64,000 bases of DNA, from assembly GCF_963169125.1 (NCBI RefSeq), contig NC_084801.1:77317696-77381695 (forward strand), read 5' to 3'. Origin of the DNA: Humulus lupulus. Lineage: Eukaryota; Streptophyta; Magnoliopsida; Rosales; Cannabaceae. The notes below the pieces were generated by a model. That model did no database searches. It was not told the DNA's origin and saw nothing but the letters and a program-made list of their open reading frames with translations. Made by a program: the position numbers and the translations under genes. Numbering within the stretch: position 1 is the stretch's first letter; each line of letters opens with the position of its first letter. Of this stretch, positions 11,513 through 24,924 are shown piece after piece.

Positions 11513-13126
11513 TGTTCACGGTGAAATCTCGTCAACAAAATTAGATCGGAAAACTCAAATATAAGTATGGAGATATTTAGATTTAGATAAGAACTAAGAA
11601 TAAGCTTAAGGAAAGGTAAAACACAGATCAATAATGGAGTAAGCCTTTGTATATTGCACAATAGCCTGAGTATACAATGAGTTTTCCAACCCCCTTGCTA
11701 GAGGGGTGAAAGTCTATTTATATTGGAGCTCTAATGGCTACTGGTATATCGTGGTCCTAGGGGACATGATGGTACATAGGTACACTCTCAGGGTTGTGGC
11801 ACAAGTCGTAGTGGTGTTGAAGGAGTGGTGGTCAGCTCTAGTACATGTCAGGGGCCTGTAAAAGTACTCCTGTCTTGGTACCATATTATGCCTCCACTAC
11901 TTGTCGGGTACGGACCTCATAAGTGTGTTGAGGGAGTCCTCACCATTTACCATTCTTGTACTGCCACTACTTGTCTGGCGTGGATGTCGTATCCGTACTC
12001 TAATTCCTCTTGGTTAGTAGGTGCATTTCGTACATGTACTAGCTCTTTGAGTCATATGTGAGTTCTTACTCTCACAAGGCACCTTACTCCCACAAGCTTA
12101 ATGTATTGAAACCCTTATGCGCTACCTCAGATGGCATGGTTCTAAGATGCCTGTGAGGGAAGGCCCTCACGACACCCTTGATGGGCGACATCCCTGAGGG
12201 GCGCGAGGCCTTGAGGGGTGCAAGGCGCAGATGGGCACGAGGACCTGAAGGGCGCGAGACCTTGAGGGGCGCGAGGCCCTGATGGGCGTAAGGCCCTGAT
12301 GGGCACGAGGCCCTGAGGGGTGTGAGGCTCTGATGGGCACGAGGCCCTGATGGGCGCGAGGCCCTGATAGGCGCGAGACACTGATGGGCGCGAGGCACTG
12401 ATGGGCACAAGGTGCTGATGGGCGCAAGGCTCTGAAGGGCGCGAGGCGCTGATGGGTGTAGTCCGTAGGTGCGCATCACCTAAGCACGAGACGGAGGCCA
12501 TGAGACCATCGAGCCAAAGTTGCTTGGCTCCCACGAGACACATCTACGAGATGGTGCTTGGGCGCGGTCTGTAGTTGCGCATAACCTAAGTGCGAGACGG
12601 GGCCCGCGTATAAATGAGGTGCGAGGGGGCTAGAACACTCGCGTGAGTGGCACCTGGGCAAGACCCATAGATGCGCGAGACCATGAGGTCTCCATTCAGG
12701 CGGGCAGGGCGAGGTGCATGGGCGGCAGGAGCACCCGCGCAAGGCCCTTCTGGCCTGGCCGAGACACCAGCGCGCGCGTAAGGCCCTCCTGGCTAAGACT
12801 CCAGCATGTGTGCGAGGCCAATAGTGTGCGCGTGAGTCCCTCCTGGTCGAGGCATCAGTGCGCGGGGCTCCTTGGCCGCATATGAGGCAGAATGGTCCCA
12901 TTGAGCATGCGGGTCTCGCCAGGCGTAATGATGCGTGGTTCCTTGGCATAAGATGACTTAGTCTCCAGAAAGGCAGAGACTTACAGGGTTTTAAGAGTTT
13001 TGGCTAGAACGTGGTCTCATGAGACTAATGGGCACGAGCCCAGTGACATGACTAAGTCACTGTTATCCCTGTGCTCCAACCAGGGACTATAGATTTTTTT
13101 TCTTTGGTGGATTTTTGGCATCCACA
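11513..13126 (-). mobile_element. Solo LTR, minus orientation (1,614 bp), carrying a minisatellite
   Basis: Read on the minus strand it begins TGTGGATGCC and ends GTGAACA. A TATA-like box (ATATAAATAG) lies about 220 bp before the end, where an LTR promoter is expected. It is flanked by TGGTT (11508-11512) and GGGTT (13127-13131), a duplication with one mismatch. The intact D LTR near 46487-46503 lacks it. Long open frames on the minus strand through its GC-rich half (12084-12949) come from repeat periodicity and show no domain. Confidence 0.7.
12180..12470 (+). repeat. 18-bp minisatellite, about 15 copies
   Basis: The consensus is GGCGCGAGGCCCTGATGG, varying at several positions. Because 18 is a multiple of 3, it leaves several frames open on the minus strand, giving six-residue peptide repeats that are not a gene. 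Confidence 0.85.
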
Positions 13127-13786
13127 GGGTTGAAGTTTTATATTTTGTAATCTTTTTATTTTGAATTTGTAAAAGTGTTTTAGTGTTCAAATATTTGAGT
13201 TTTATTATTTCTATCATTATTTATGCAATTAATATTTATTATTAATTTTATATAGATTTAGTTAAGCTTTTTCTATGTAATTTTACTAAAATAATTTATA
13301 TTAATTTTATTATTTTGTGGGTAGTCTTTTACTGCATTATCGCCAAAATGGAATAGTGTCGCTTCTAGATTTCTCATAACAATAGTATTTGCATGAGATA
13401 TTAGTTTGTTATTTTGTGAGTAGTATTTTACTACATGTTGCCAATGGTATTCTGTCGATTCTAGGTTTCTCATAACAATAACATATGCATGTACTTCAAT
13501 TAAGAGATTTTATTACACAAATACATTTGCAAATTATCAGAGTAAATAAGTGACCAAAATATATTGTGGAACCCCGATGCCTCACCAAACCCATTTTATC
13601 ATTTATTTTCAGTTCATTTCAATTCTTCAAAACCACAAAAATATAATTTATTTTACTACTTTCAGATTACTTACCTTCTAACCGTTTTATTTGCTCTTTG
13701 TTTCTTTACCTCCTTGTGGAATCGACCGCTCATCTATACTACGACTAGTGCAAAGTGGAAGTCACGTTTGGTCGTTAAACAAATTT

Positions 13787-13804
13787 TGGCGTTGTTGCTG
13801 GCGA
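13787..13804 (+). other. Primer-binding site of D1, degenerate
   Basis: TGGCGTTGTTGCTGGCGA lies 5 bp after the LTR end. It is a mutated form of the tRNA-Asp-type site seen intact at 47147-47164. Confidence 0.65.
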
Positions 13805-14068
13805 GGTAATAGTAAAGTAAAGGTTCTAATTTAAAAAGGTAAAGAGGTAAGCAATTCTATCTTTTTTTTCTCAAAAAAATACAAAAAAAAACAATAATTG
13901 ATGCTCGAAGTATGCTCTGAGGTTGCGGTTTTATCTGATCTTCCTCAACATAAAAGATTTCTTGAGATTATCATTCATCATTTTTTAGTCGCTTATTTTA
14001 TTTTAGTATTATTTTTTAATTTATGTTATATTATTGATTTTTTTTCATCTAAAAAAATTTGAAAAAAA

Positions 14069-14691
14069 ATAAATGAAAAAGAAAAGAAACGTTTCGAGCT
14101 TCATTTTCCAATGTATTATTCTTCATACGGAAACAATCATAATTCTAGTGCTACTGAGGGTACTAGTCGTTTTAGGGGAGCATACAAACTTAGTGTAAGA
14201 AAGTACCGCAAACTTGAGGTCTTAGAAACTAAGTTTCATAGTGAAAGTTACAATGCTACCGAGGTAGATTATGATGAATCATAATTCTAGTTGGAACAAC
14301 CCTGAAAGAGTCGACCATAGGAATCATAATTCTAGCTGGAACAACCCTGCAGATTTTAGTTGGAAGTCTGAGTACAACAACCATGCACCATCTGACATGA
14401 ATTTTGAGAAAAAATTTCCTAACTTCCCCCATGAACCTCCATATAGGTCTGGACTTATAAGAATTCCTTAGATGACACTTTACACACATTTATGGAGGCA
14501 CAAAGAGAAATTAATACACAATTTATGGAGGAGCTTAGAGAACTTAAGGCTCAATTTTCGGAATGGACTGACGTTGTTCTCTAACATAATTTAAGTCCAT
14601 TCTCATCAATAGATAACACAATGCCACCATCTGATACTCCCATTTTTGATAAACCTATTGAGGATGATGACATTACCATTTGGAGGGAAAC
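14069..14691 (+). pseudogene. D1 copy of the D-element ORF, 5' part
   Basis: This aligns with the intact ORF at 59098-59934, but the start codon is ATA instead of ATG at 14069-14071. A stretch near 14277-14300 has been replaced by a second copy of a downstream phrase (TCATAATTCTAGTTGGAACA), breaking the frame. Element E interrupts it at 14691. The remainder resumes at 44245-44467, ending at the same TAG as the intact copy. Function unknown; see the intact D2 copy. Confidence 0.75.
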
Positions 14692-17064
14692 TGTAACGAC
14701 CCAAAATTACTAATAAGGCTTAAGGGCCTTGATTAGTGTGCTGGGAGGGGATAATTGGTTTATGTGTGATTTAAATGATTAAATGCATGATTATGTGATA
14801 AGCAGGCTTATATGATTATATGGATATATGAGATGCACGATTATGAGTATTAGTATGCATCTAGGCCCTGTTTCGATTATAAGGGCATATTTGTAATTTT
14901 GGCCCGTTGAGGGCATGAATGTAATTATTTGTGATAAATTTTTTAGGCCACATTATTATGTGGATATATTTTCAGCTTGTGACTTGAGGCGATCCTAGTG
15001 AGCGGTTTAGCGAAATAGTCATGGTGGGGATTTATACCCGGCTTAGGGGAGCTTGGGGGCATTTCTGGGATTTTCGGAAATATATTGGAGACTATTTGAC
15101 ATTGGGGAAAATAATTGGTGATTAATTAGATGACAGGAATTAAGTGGTAAATACTGGGAACACTTGAGGAATTAGCGGGAATTGGGAACAAATGACCAAA
15201 ATGCCCTGAAAATGTTTAAAGGCTTAGGTTTTAATGGGAGGGAAAAATGGTCATTTGATGGTTACAAATAGGTTAAGGGTCTTTCTGCCTTTTTAGAATT
15301 AGTGGGATTTGTAGAATGTGTTAGAATCTGAAGGAAAGAAAAGGAAGAAAGAAAGAAGGAAAAACTGAGTTTTTGACCTATCTCTCTCTCTCTCACGAAT
15401 TGTAGTCTATCTCTCATTCTTTTGTGAATTTGAAGCTGTAAACTCAGAGGAGGCTTAGGCTAGAGCTGGGACCTTGGTTCTTGAGGTAAATCAAGAGGGT
15501 GTGGAGTTAATTCTCAAATTAAGGTAAGGTTTAAGGTTGTTTTGAGATTTCTGAGTTTTGGTGAGTTTGAATTCTGAATTTGGATTTTAAATGGAAGCTA
15601 AGGGGTTTCACTTGAGGAATTGAGGAGCTATAGGTTGGAAGGGCACTAAGGTAAACCTAGGGTCAGATTTTCCATTAAAGGTAAGGATTCCAGAGCTTGA
15701 TCATTTGAGTTTTTGGGTTGTTTCTGGTTTTTCTAATTAAATTGTTGAGCTTCAAGCTTAATTCTTGTTTTCTGTGTTTGATGGTGCATGTGGCCAAGTT
15801 TGATGTTGTTGGGCCATGTAAGATGAGATGTAGTGGTTGGTAGGCTTAATTTGACGTTTTGTTGAGGTTTGGAGGGGAATTATGGAGTTTTGGCTCGGGG
15901 AAATTCGAAGGGAAAAACTCAGGGGTTTGCTGGTGCTGCTAGTAGTGTTGTAACGCTAGCCTTAGATCACTACAGCCCTATGCCTGGTTTTTCAGGGGGA
16001 TTTTGTCTCTGCTTGTAGCGCTGTAGTGCCCACCTTGTGGCACTTTAGCGCTACCCTGCCTCCAAAAATGGGTTTTTAGTGTTTTTCTTAGGATTTTGTT
16101 TGGGGGCTCGAGGGTTGATTCTACCACCCCGTTTGGTGGAATTGGGACTTCCTGAGGGCTCAGAATTGGTCTCGAGGTTAGGTTACGGAATTGAATGTTA
16201 ATGAGGGTTCTATGTTATGTTTGTGACTAGGTGTACGCTAGGGCTCGGACGGGATCATGCTTGAGGGTTACTTTCATTAGTCAAAGCAATCAGAATCAAA
16301 GGTAAGAAACTGCACCCAGTTTTGTGAATACATTGGGACTAATAAGATGGTATTATGCCATGGGGACATGCGATAAACACCCTAAGAGTGCCGGAATCAA
16401 TAATTGTGCACAGGGCGCGGCTCAGCCATTGGTAGCTGCGGTTAAGTACCATATCACTATGCTCGGCCTAACCGAGCCGGAGTCAGTGGGATAATCAAAG
16501 GGTGCGGCCTAAGGGCGTCGATCCTGGATATTTAGTAATATGTTTTTTGTTGTTTAACTGATGATTGTGAATAGTTTGTTATCTGGATGACTGATTATTG
16601 GCTTATAGTTTGATGTCTTTGATTATGTGTGCAATACGACCTATTGTATATCTAATTAATGATTTGTGAAATATCTGACTATTGAATATCATTTATGCTC
16701 TGTATTACGGATTTCTTGATGGGCCTTGGCTCACAGGTGCTACGTGGTGCAGGTAAAGGCAAGGGCAAGGTGGACTAGTCCTGAGTTCGAGAGCTCTGAG
16801 GCTGAATGTACATAGACAGTTGATTGGCCGCCACAGTTGAGGGATGGTACAGGGACAAGAGAACTGTCCTTTAAACTCTATTTCTTTTGAGATCCCATGT
16901 ACGAAATGTTTATTTAAATGAAAGGTATCTTTTATGACCAAAATCTTTTAACCCTAGTTCAATTATAGTTTCAGTAACATGTTTCTAACTAAATGACTTG
17001 ATTAGCAAGTCTTGCACCTTTATAAACACACAGTGTAACGGTCTTGGCCACCCAGGGTATTACA
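14692..17064 (+). repeat. 5' LTR of element E (2,373 bp)
   Basis: It starts TGTAACGACCC and ends GGGTATTACA, followed after 3 bp by the primer site. It contains a CT-rich microsatellite near 15382-15396 and a degenerate AGCGCT cluster near 15950-16060. Confidence 0.9.
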
Positions 17065-17067
17065 ACT

Positions 17068-17079
17068 TGGTATCAGAGC
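17068..17079 (+). other. Primer-binding site, initiator tRNA-Met (element E)
   Basis: TGGTATCAGAGC is complementary to the 3' end of plant initiator tRNA-Met, the standard chromovirus primer, 3 bp after the LTR. Confidence 0.9.
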
Positions 17080-17439
17080 GTCCTAGGTTTAAGGGTTCCT
17101 GAAGACTGGCTGGACATGTACATTCGCTGCTAAAGACAAGCTCGACTCAAGGTTTGGTAATTGTGTATGAATGTTTATATGCTTAAATGATTGGAAAGAA
17201 ATATGAATGTTGATATCTATTTGATTAATAGGGAGCATGAGATACTGATAGGGCCTGATCCTTAACTGTTGTGTGATGATATTAAGGCATGCTTATCAGC
17301 ATTGTTGCTGTATGTGAATGAATATTTGAATAAACTGTTATATCTTGACTGCTTGTGATTGATTGTGTGTCTATGGAGGATTATGGAAGGATTATTACCC
17401 TGTCATCATAGTCTGATCGGTGAGTCGTTGATTGCGGAG

Positions 17440-20400
17440 TAACTTGGATATCTATGCGTCCAAGATGATCTACATGACTAGTTGGCAATAGATCTGAGAC
17501 TAGAGATGATGACCAGGGCCAGAACCCTCTGCCATTCCCTAAGAACTGGCAGCATGTTATGGCAGATATTCAAGCCCGACTTCTGAGCTAGGAAGAGCAG
17601 ATCCATTTACTGTGTCAGGAGGCTCCGTCAGGGAGTGCTGCCCCTATTTTGCCACCTGAATTGGTACCAGTCATGCAGCCAGTGGAGGTTGGGAATAGGT
17701 GGAAACCGTTGTATGAGCGGTTCAGGAGACAGCATCCTCCAAATTTTGAAGGGGGACCAGATCCACTGAAAGATGAACAGTGGATGAGTATGATCACCGC
17801 TATCTTGGATTTTATGAAGGTAGAGGGTCATGACAGAGTGCCCTGTGCCACATATATGCTAAGTGAGGATGCCCGCATTTGGTGGGAAGTGGCTGTATAG
17901 ACTAGAGATGTTACCACCTTGAGTTGGGATGGATTCAAGGATTTGTTCAGCCAGAAGTATTACAATGTAGCCATCAGGGCAACAAAGATGAATGAATTTG
18001 TGGGATTGGTTCAGGGCAAAATGACAATTACAGAATATGCCTTGAAGTTTGACAGACTTGCGAAGCTCACACCAGATCTTATGTCTACTGATGCAGCTAG
18101 GCAGGAAAAATTTATCAGAGGGCTTAATGTTATGATAGCCTGAGATGTGAGGATTACAACAATTCCTAGGGGAACAACTTATGTCCAGGCTGTTGAGAAG
18201 GCTCTTACCACAGAGGAAGCGGAGAACAAGATCTGGAGGGAGAGTGCGGCAAGACGGGAGGGCCATAGAGCGGTGCCTCCATACTCTGAGTCTGGTATGG
18301 GGCGGAGGCCCCAGTGATCTGAAGAGGAAGACCCCTGATAACGTCGACCGCTCCTGTTCCTGTTAGGAGAGGTTGGGGTACTCAGGGTGGCCGTCAGGGA
18401 GGTGGTGATTCATGGAGGAGCTATCCGAAGTGCACAAGGTTACAAAAGACGCCATCCAGGCGAATGCCGGGCTAAGGCCTATTATGTGTGCGGGGTGGTA
18501 GGACACCTCAAGAAAGACTGCCCAACAATGAAGAAAGGGGATGCAGCGAAGGTGGACAGCTTGACTCCAGCTCGAGTGTTCACCCTGACGCAAGGAGAGT
18601 TTGAGGCTAGTCCCTCGGTGGTGACAAGTCAACTTTCTAGCGCCGACTCTCCTTTTTCTGTATTGATTGATTATGGTGCTACACATTCATTCGTTTCTAG
18701 TAAGGTGATTGATAGACTGTGTAGACCTAGTGAGTACTATACAGCGGGGTTTGGAACTATATTGCCTACATGGGAACTGGTAGTTTCTATGAGGTGGATT
18801 ATATCACTGCCAGTGATGGTTGATGGTAGGGAGTTATCAGTAGGCTTGATTAAGTTGGGTATGGAGGACTTTGACATGATTCTAGGAATGGATTGGCTAG
18901 TCAGATTTGGGGCTACTATTGACTGCAGGAAGAAGATGGTGACTTTTGAGCCGGAGGGAGAGGATCCCTTTGTGTTCGTGGGAACGGTATGTGGACCCCG
19001 CATACCTATGATTTCAGCGCTAAAAGCTAGAGACCTATTACAGGGAGGATGTATAGGTTTCTTGGCTAGTGTGGTAGATACCACCAGAGTACTGCCAGCA
19101 GGGTCGGAAGAGATTATATTTGTTTGTGAATTCTTAGATGTATTCCTTGAGGATTTATCAGGACTACCGCCGCACAGGGAGATTCATTTTGTTATTAAGT
19201 TAGCACCAGGGATAGAGCCAGTGTCGAGGGCACCATATAGAATGGCATCAGCAGAACTGAAGGAATTGAAGATACAGTTACAGTAGCTTCTGGATTTGGG
19301 ATTCATCAGGTCGAGCTACTCGCCATGGGATGTTCCAGTTTTGTTTGTGAAGAAGGACGGGACTCTGAGGATGTGTATAGACTATAGGGAATTGAACAAG
19401 TTGACTATCACGAATAAGTATCCGCTAGCAAGGATTGATGACTTATTCGATCAGCTGTAGGGAAAGACAGTGTTCTCGAAGATTGATCTTCGATTTTTTT
19501 ATCACCATCTGTGGATCAAGGATGAGGATATACCGAAGATGGCCTTCTGAATGAGGTATGGGCACTACAAATTTCTGGTCATGTCATTTGGTTTGACCAA
19601 TGACCCAGCAGCCTTCATGGACTTAATGAACAGGGTGTTCATGGACTTTTTAGATCAGTTCGTCATTGTCTTCATCGACAACATCTTAGTGTACTCCAGT
19701 TCAGAGGCAGAGCACGAGTGACATCTTCGACAAGTTCTGCAGAGATTGAGAGAGTATCAATTGTACGCCAAGTTTAAGAAGTGTGAATTTGGCTACGAGA
19801 AGTGACATTCCTTGGATATATTGTTGGTGCGGATGGAATTAAGGTGGATCCATCTAAAGTGGAGGTAGTGAGAGATTGGCCGAGGCCAAGGAACGCCTCA
19901 GAGGTTCAGAGTTTCCTCGGGTTAGCAAGTTACTATAGACGGTTTGTAGAAGGGTTCTCAAAGATTGCGACAACGGTGATAGAATTGACACGAAAGAATT
20001 TGAAGTTCGTTTGGTCAGACAAGTGTGAGAACAGTTTTCAAGAATTGAAACGGCAACTCATTACTTCACTTGTGCTGAGTCTTCCTTCGGAGGAAGGAAA
20101 GTTTGTGGTCTATTGCGATGCGTCAAGGTTGGGTTTGGGCTGTGTGTTGATACAGAACGAGAAAGTTATAGCTTTTGCATCACGACAGCTAAAGGAGTAT
20201 GAGTAGCGGTATCCTACCCATGATCTAGAATTAGCAGTGGTGGTATTCGCACTGAAGGTGTGGCAACATTATCTATATGGAGAGAAGTGCGAGATATACA
20301 CCGACCACAAGAGTTTGAAGTACTTCTTCACCCAAAAGGATCTATACATGAGACAGAGACGTTGGTTGGAATTGGTAAAGGACTATGACTGTGACATTCT

Positions 20401-21991
20401 TTACCATCCAAGAAAAGCCAACGTAGTGGCGAATGCATTGAGTCGGAGAGGCTAGGGGCAGTTATTTAGTTCTACTCAGATTTCCAAAGAGTTGGCTGAT
20501 GAGATGACCAGGGCGAGGATAGAATTGGTGGTGGGCCGGTTGGCCAACATTACTTTGCAGTCGTCCCTACTAGATCAGATTGAGGAGGGTCAATTGGTAG
20601 ATCCACAGTTACAGGAGGTTAGAGAGAATGTGTTAGCGGGGGTAGCTAAGGACTATTCTATTTCTGTGGTTGGTGTTCTACGGTATCAGGGGCGGATTTG
20701 TGTTCAAGATGATGTGGGGATCAGACGAGAGATATTAGATGAGTCATATACTACGTCGTACTCACTTCATCCGGGTACCAAAAAGATGTATTAGGATCTA
20801 CGGACATTGTATTGGTGGCCCTGGATGAAGGACATAGTGGAGTACGTGGCGAGGTGTTTGACCTATCAACAGGTGAAGGCTGAGCATCAATGACCAGCAG
20901 GGTTACTTCAGCCTTTGGGTATTCCCGGGTGGAAAAGGGAGGATATTACGATGGACTTTGTGGGAGGTTTACCCAAGACAGAAGGGCCTCATGACTCGAT
21001 GTGGGTGATAGTGGACAGATACACCAAGTCAACTCATTTACTTCCAGTGAAGATGACATATACAATAGATTAGTATGCAGAGTTATGTGTGAGGGAGATC
21101 GTACGTCTCCATGGAGTTCCTAAGTCTATAGTGTCGGACTGGGATCCTATATTTACCTCCAAGTTTTGGGGTAGTTTACAAAAGGCTACGGGGACTCAGT
21201 TGAAGTTCAACACAGCCTTCCATCCTCAGACTGATGGACAGTCTGAGAGGATGATTCAGGTGTTGGAGGATATGCTTAGAGCTTGCATGATTGATTGTGA
21301 GGGATCATGGAGTAAGTATCTCCCGTTGATTGTGTTTTCATACAACAATAGTTACCAATCAACGATTGGAGTAGCTCCATATGAGATGTTATAGGGGAGA
21401 AGATGTAGATCACCCAATCATTGGGATGACATGGGTGAGAGGAAGTATTTGGGGCCAGACATGGTTCAGAGGACAAATGAAGCTATTGAGAAGATCTGAG
21501 CTAGGAAGCTTGCTTCACAGAGCAGACAGAAAAGCTACACTGATCCCAAGAGTAGAGACATGGAGTTCCAGGTTGGGGACCACGTGTTTCTGCGAGTTTC
21601 ACTACTGTGAGGGGTGAGAAGGTTCGGAAAGAAGGGCAAGTGTAGCCCTAGATTCATCGGACCTTTTGAGATCCTAGAAATGATTGGACAGGTGGCTTAC
21701 AGGTTAGCTTTGCCACCGTCGTTATCGGGAGTTCATGACGTATTCCATGATTCTATGATCCGGAAGTACATCTCAGATACAACACATGTGCTGAAGTATG
21801 AAGACTTTGAATTGCAGACAGATTTGTCTTATGAGGATCAAGCAGTTCATATTTTAGATCGGAAGGATAAAGTCCTACAGAATAAGACAATTCCTCTGGT
21901 GAAAGTATTATGGAGGAATAGTGGGGTTGAGGAGGCGACCTGGGAGCTTGAGTCGGCGATGCAGGATCTGTATCCCAAGTTATTTAGGTAA
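17440..21991 (+). pseudogene. Chromovirus gag-pol, heavily decayed (element E)
   Basis: The order is gag capsid (about 17650-18270), zinc knuckle near 18480, protease near 18650, RT (19280-19800), RNase H (19990-20450), integrase (about 20780-21610) and a C-terminal chromodomain (about 21850-21990, ending [15 protein letters not shown]). More than a dozen stops break it. Most lie where CAG (for example 19284-19286, 19458) or CGA (for example 19546, 20891) is expected. Catalytic sites are also lost: protease reads DYGA rather than DSGA, the RT box reads FIDN rather than FIDD, and the knuckle lacks its first Cys. Integrase keeps readable HPQTDGQSER text. The true start is unclear. Length and order match Tekay/Del chromoviruses. 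It cannot support transposition. Confidence 0.88.
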
Positions 21992-22011
21992 ATTTCGAGG
22001 ACGAAATTCTT

Positions 22012-22027
22012 AGCAGGAGGGGATAGT
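22012..22027 (+). other. Polypurine tract, element E
   Basis: AGCAGGAGGGGATAGT lies directly before the 3' LTR, after the TTTCGAGGACGAAATTC phrase that commonly precedes chromovirus LTRs. Confidence 0.85.
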
Positions 22028-23428
22028 TGTAACGACCCAAAATTACTAATAAGGCTTAAGGGCCTTGATTAGTGTGCCAGGAGGGCATAATTGGTTTATG
22101 TGTGATTTAAATGATTAAATGCATGATTATGTGATAAGCATGCTTATATGATTATATGGATAATTGAGATGCATGATTATGAGTATTAGTATGCATGTAG
22201 GCCCTGTTTAGATTATAAGGGAAAATTTCTAATTTTGGCCTGTTGAGGGCATAAATGTAATTATTTGCAATAAGTTGTTGAGACCACATTATTATGTGGA
22301 TATATTTGCAGCTTGTGACTTGAGGCAATCCTAGTGAGCGGTTTAACGAAATAGTCACGGTGGGGATTGGATTTATACCCGGCTCGGGGGAGCGTGGGGG
22401 TATTTATGGGAATTTGGGAAATATATTGGAGACTATTTGACATTGGGGAAAATAATTGGTGATTAATTAGATGACAGGAATTAAGTGGAAAATACTAGGA
22501 ACACTTGAGGAATTAGGGGGAATTGGTAACAAATGACCAAAATGCCCTGAAAATGTTTAACGGCTTATGTTTTAATGGGAGGGGAAAATGGTCAATTGAT
22601 GGTTACAAAGAGCTTATGGGTCTTTCTGCCTTTTTAGACTTAGTGGGATTTGTAGAATGTGTTGGAAGCTGAAGGAAAGAAAAGCAAGAAAGAAAGAAGG
22701 AAAAACAGAGTTCTTGACCTATCTCTCTCTCTCTCTCACAAATTGTAGTCTATCTTTCATTCTTTTGTGAATTTGGAGCTATAAACTCAGAGGAGGCTTA
22801 GGCTAGAGCTGGGACCTTGGTTCTTGAGGTAAATCAAGAGGGTTAGCTCGAGTTAATTTTCAAATTAAGGAAAGGTTTAAGGTTGTTTTGAGATTTATGA
22901 GTTTTGGTGAGTTTGAATTCTGAATTTGGATTTTTAAATGGAACCTAAGGGGTTTAGCTTGAGGAATTTAGGAGCTATAGGCTGGAAGGGCACAAAGGGC
23001 AACCTAGGGTCGGATTCTCCTTTAAAGGTAAGGATTCCATAGCTTGATCATTTGAGTTTCAGGGTTGTTTCTGGTTTTATAATTAAATTGTTGAGCTTCA
23101 AGCTTAATTCTTGTTTTCTGTGTTTGATGGTGCATGTGGCCAAGTTTGATGTTGTTGGGCCATGTTAGATGAGATGTAGTGGTTGGTAGGCTTAATTTGA
23201 AGTTTTGTTGAGGTTTGGAGGGGATTTATGGAGTTTTGGCTCGGGGAAACTCGAAGGGAAAAACTGAAGGGTTTGTTGGTGCTGCTAGTAGCGCTAGCCT
23301 TAGAGCGCTACAGTGCTATGTCTGGTTTTCTGGGCGATTTTGTCTCTGCTTGTAGCGCTACCCTGCCTCCAGAAATGAGTTTAGGGTATTTTTCTTAGGA
23401 TTTTTGCTTGGGGCTCGGGGGTTGATTC
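22028..23428 (+). repeat. 3' LTR of element E, left part
   Basis: Matches 14692 to about 16120 of the 5' LTR, then stops at GGTTGATTC and changes abruptly to antisense element F sequence. Confidence 0.88.
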
Positions 23429-24924
23429 CATAAATGCCTTCGCCGTTTCCGGCCCTTGTCGGTCATTCACATATATGCACACATAGCATAATAAAACAAA
23501 TACTTAAACACATATAAACATAATCGATGGGGCTACGCCGTGCAACACACTCATATAGGGTCATGCTTGCAACACAAACTATAGGGCCTCGCCTTGCTCT
23601 ATGTGTACAGCAGTTTTCTTACCTGTGTCCCGAGCATTCCGAGCACCGATATCCCGAGCACAGTCCCCTAGTCCGAGCCTCGCTGAAAACCTAGTCACAA
23701 TGCATCAACAACATCCATCCATCAAGTTCTAATCCATTAAATAACTTTGGGTCATAATTCTAGTCTCCGGGATCTTGAATTATATCAATCCAGATGATAA
23801 AATCCATCCCAAGACTTAACTTTTGAATTCCCAAGCCTAAAACCTCCTTCGAGTCCAAAAACACCCTAAGCACCGCGGCCCCATGATCCTATGCCACGAC
23901 CCGCCTCAACCAGAAGCACACCCCAAAAAACACCCCATGCGCGCCGCGGTCGAAGCTAGGGTGTGTCACGGCCCGCCCTTCTTCCTGGCCTCCCTAGTGA
24001 TCTAGAGGGCCGCGGTTCAGCAAGAACAATGTCACGGCCAAACCCTTCGAACCCAGAAAAATCCTTCATTTCTTCCACCAAATCCAAGCTAATGTACCCC
24101 AAAATCAACCTTACAATCATATTCAATGACCACAAAAACTCTATAATAGTTTCAGCAGCAAAACCAAACAAGAAGCTAGCTTTAAACCTCATCATATCCC
24201 AATTCCAATCTCCCACTTCAAATCTTCAAGAATACTAGAAACCCAGCTAGTAACCACAAAATTAAATAACTAAAATCACAGTTTAAAGCTTACCTTAGCC
24301 TCTACTTTAATCCACAAATGGAAATTAAGCTAATCCCCAAGTTTAGTGCTCCAATTCCTAGCTTGATCTTCAACGTTCCCCTTGGTATGGCTTAGAGAAA
24401 AAAGAGAGAGAGAAAGAAGAGGTTTGGGTCAGTTTCCCTTAGTTTCTGAATGCTTCCCTTGGTTTTGTTTTACTTAACTTAAGTCTCTAAGGTTACCTCA
24501 AAGGCTCGTGGTACCAAAAATGTCCTCGAGGGAAAAATGGTAAATTTCCCCGATTTTCCCTCCTTAAAGTTCTAACTTCAAATATATCTCCAAATATTTA
24601 TTTTCATAACCTGATAACCCCATAAAACGTCTAATGCCCAAAATACCCCTCGACTTGCCTCGAGTTAGGTATTCAACCCCGTTGTGACTTTCTAACTAAA
24701 CCGCTCCCTAGGACTAGCTCGGATCGTGCAACACAAATATATCCCAATATTCAAAATTATTACATTTATGCCCTCAACGGGCTAAAATTACAAACATGCC
24801 CCTAATAACCAAATGGGACCCACATGCATATTTAATTCGCCTAAACATGCATTTCTAATCACACACTCATTAAATTTACATATTAAGATAATAAATCACT
24901 TATTGCTCTCCAGGCACGCTAATC
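23429..24924 (-). repeat. 3' LTR remnant of element F
   Basis: Antisense LTR matching 28085 and upward, and 42975-43840, of the 5' LTR. It lacks about 660 bp of its 3' end and about 50 bp of its 5' end. Confidence 0.8.

Larger units (their letters stand above)
8765..13781 (+). repeat. 5' LTR of element D1, truncated by G and split by two solo LTRs
   Basis: Three segments (8765-8913, 11240-11512 and 13127-13781) align in order with the uninterrupted LTR at 46037-47141. Shared text includes AAGTCAAGCCCAAATTGAAA, CACCTATAAATAGGATGTAG and the end GTTAAACA. The intervening blocks are separate insertions. The left part of the LTR is missing because element G lies there. Confidence 0.8.

Noticed and set aside
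12084..12949. Several minus-strand open frames of 86-157 codons
   Set aside because: They run through the 18-bp minisatellite and adjacent GC-rich LTR; the six-residue periodicity and multiple open frames are repeat artefacts.
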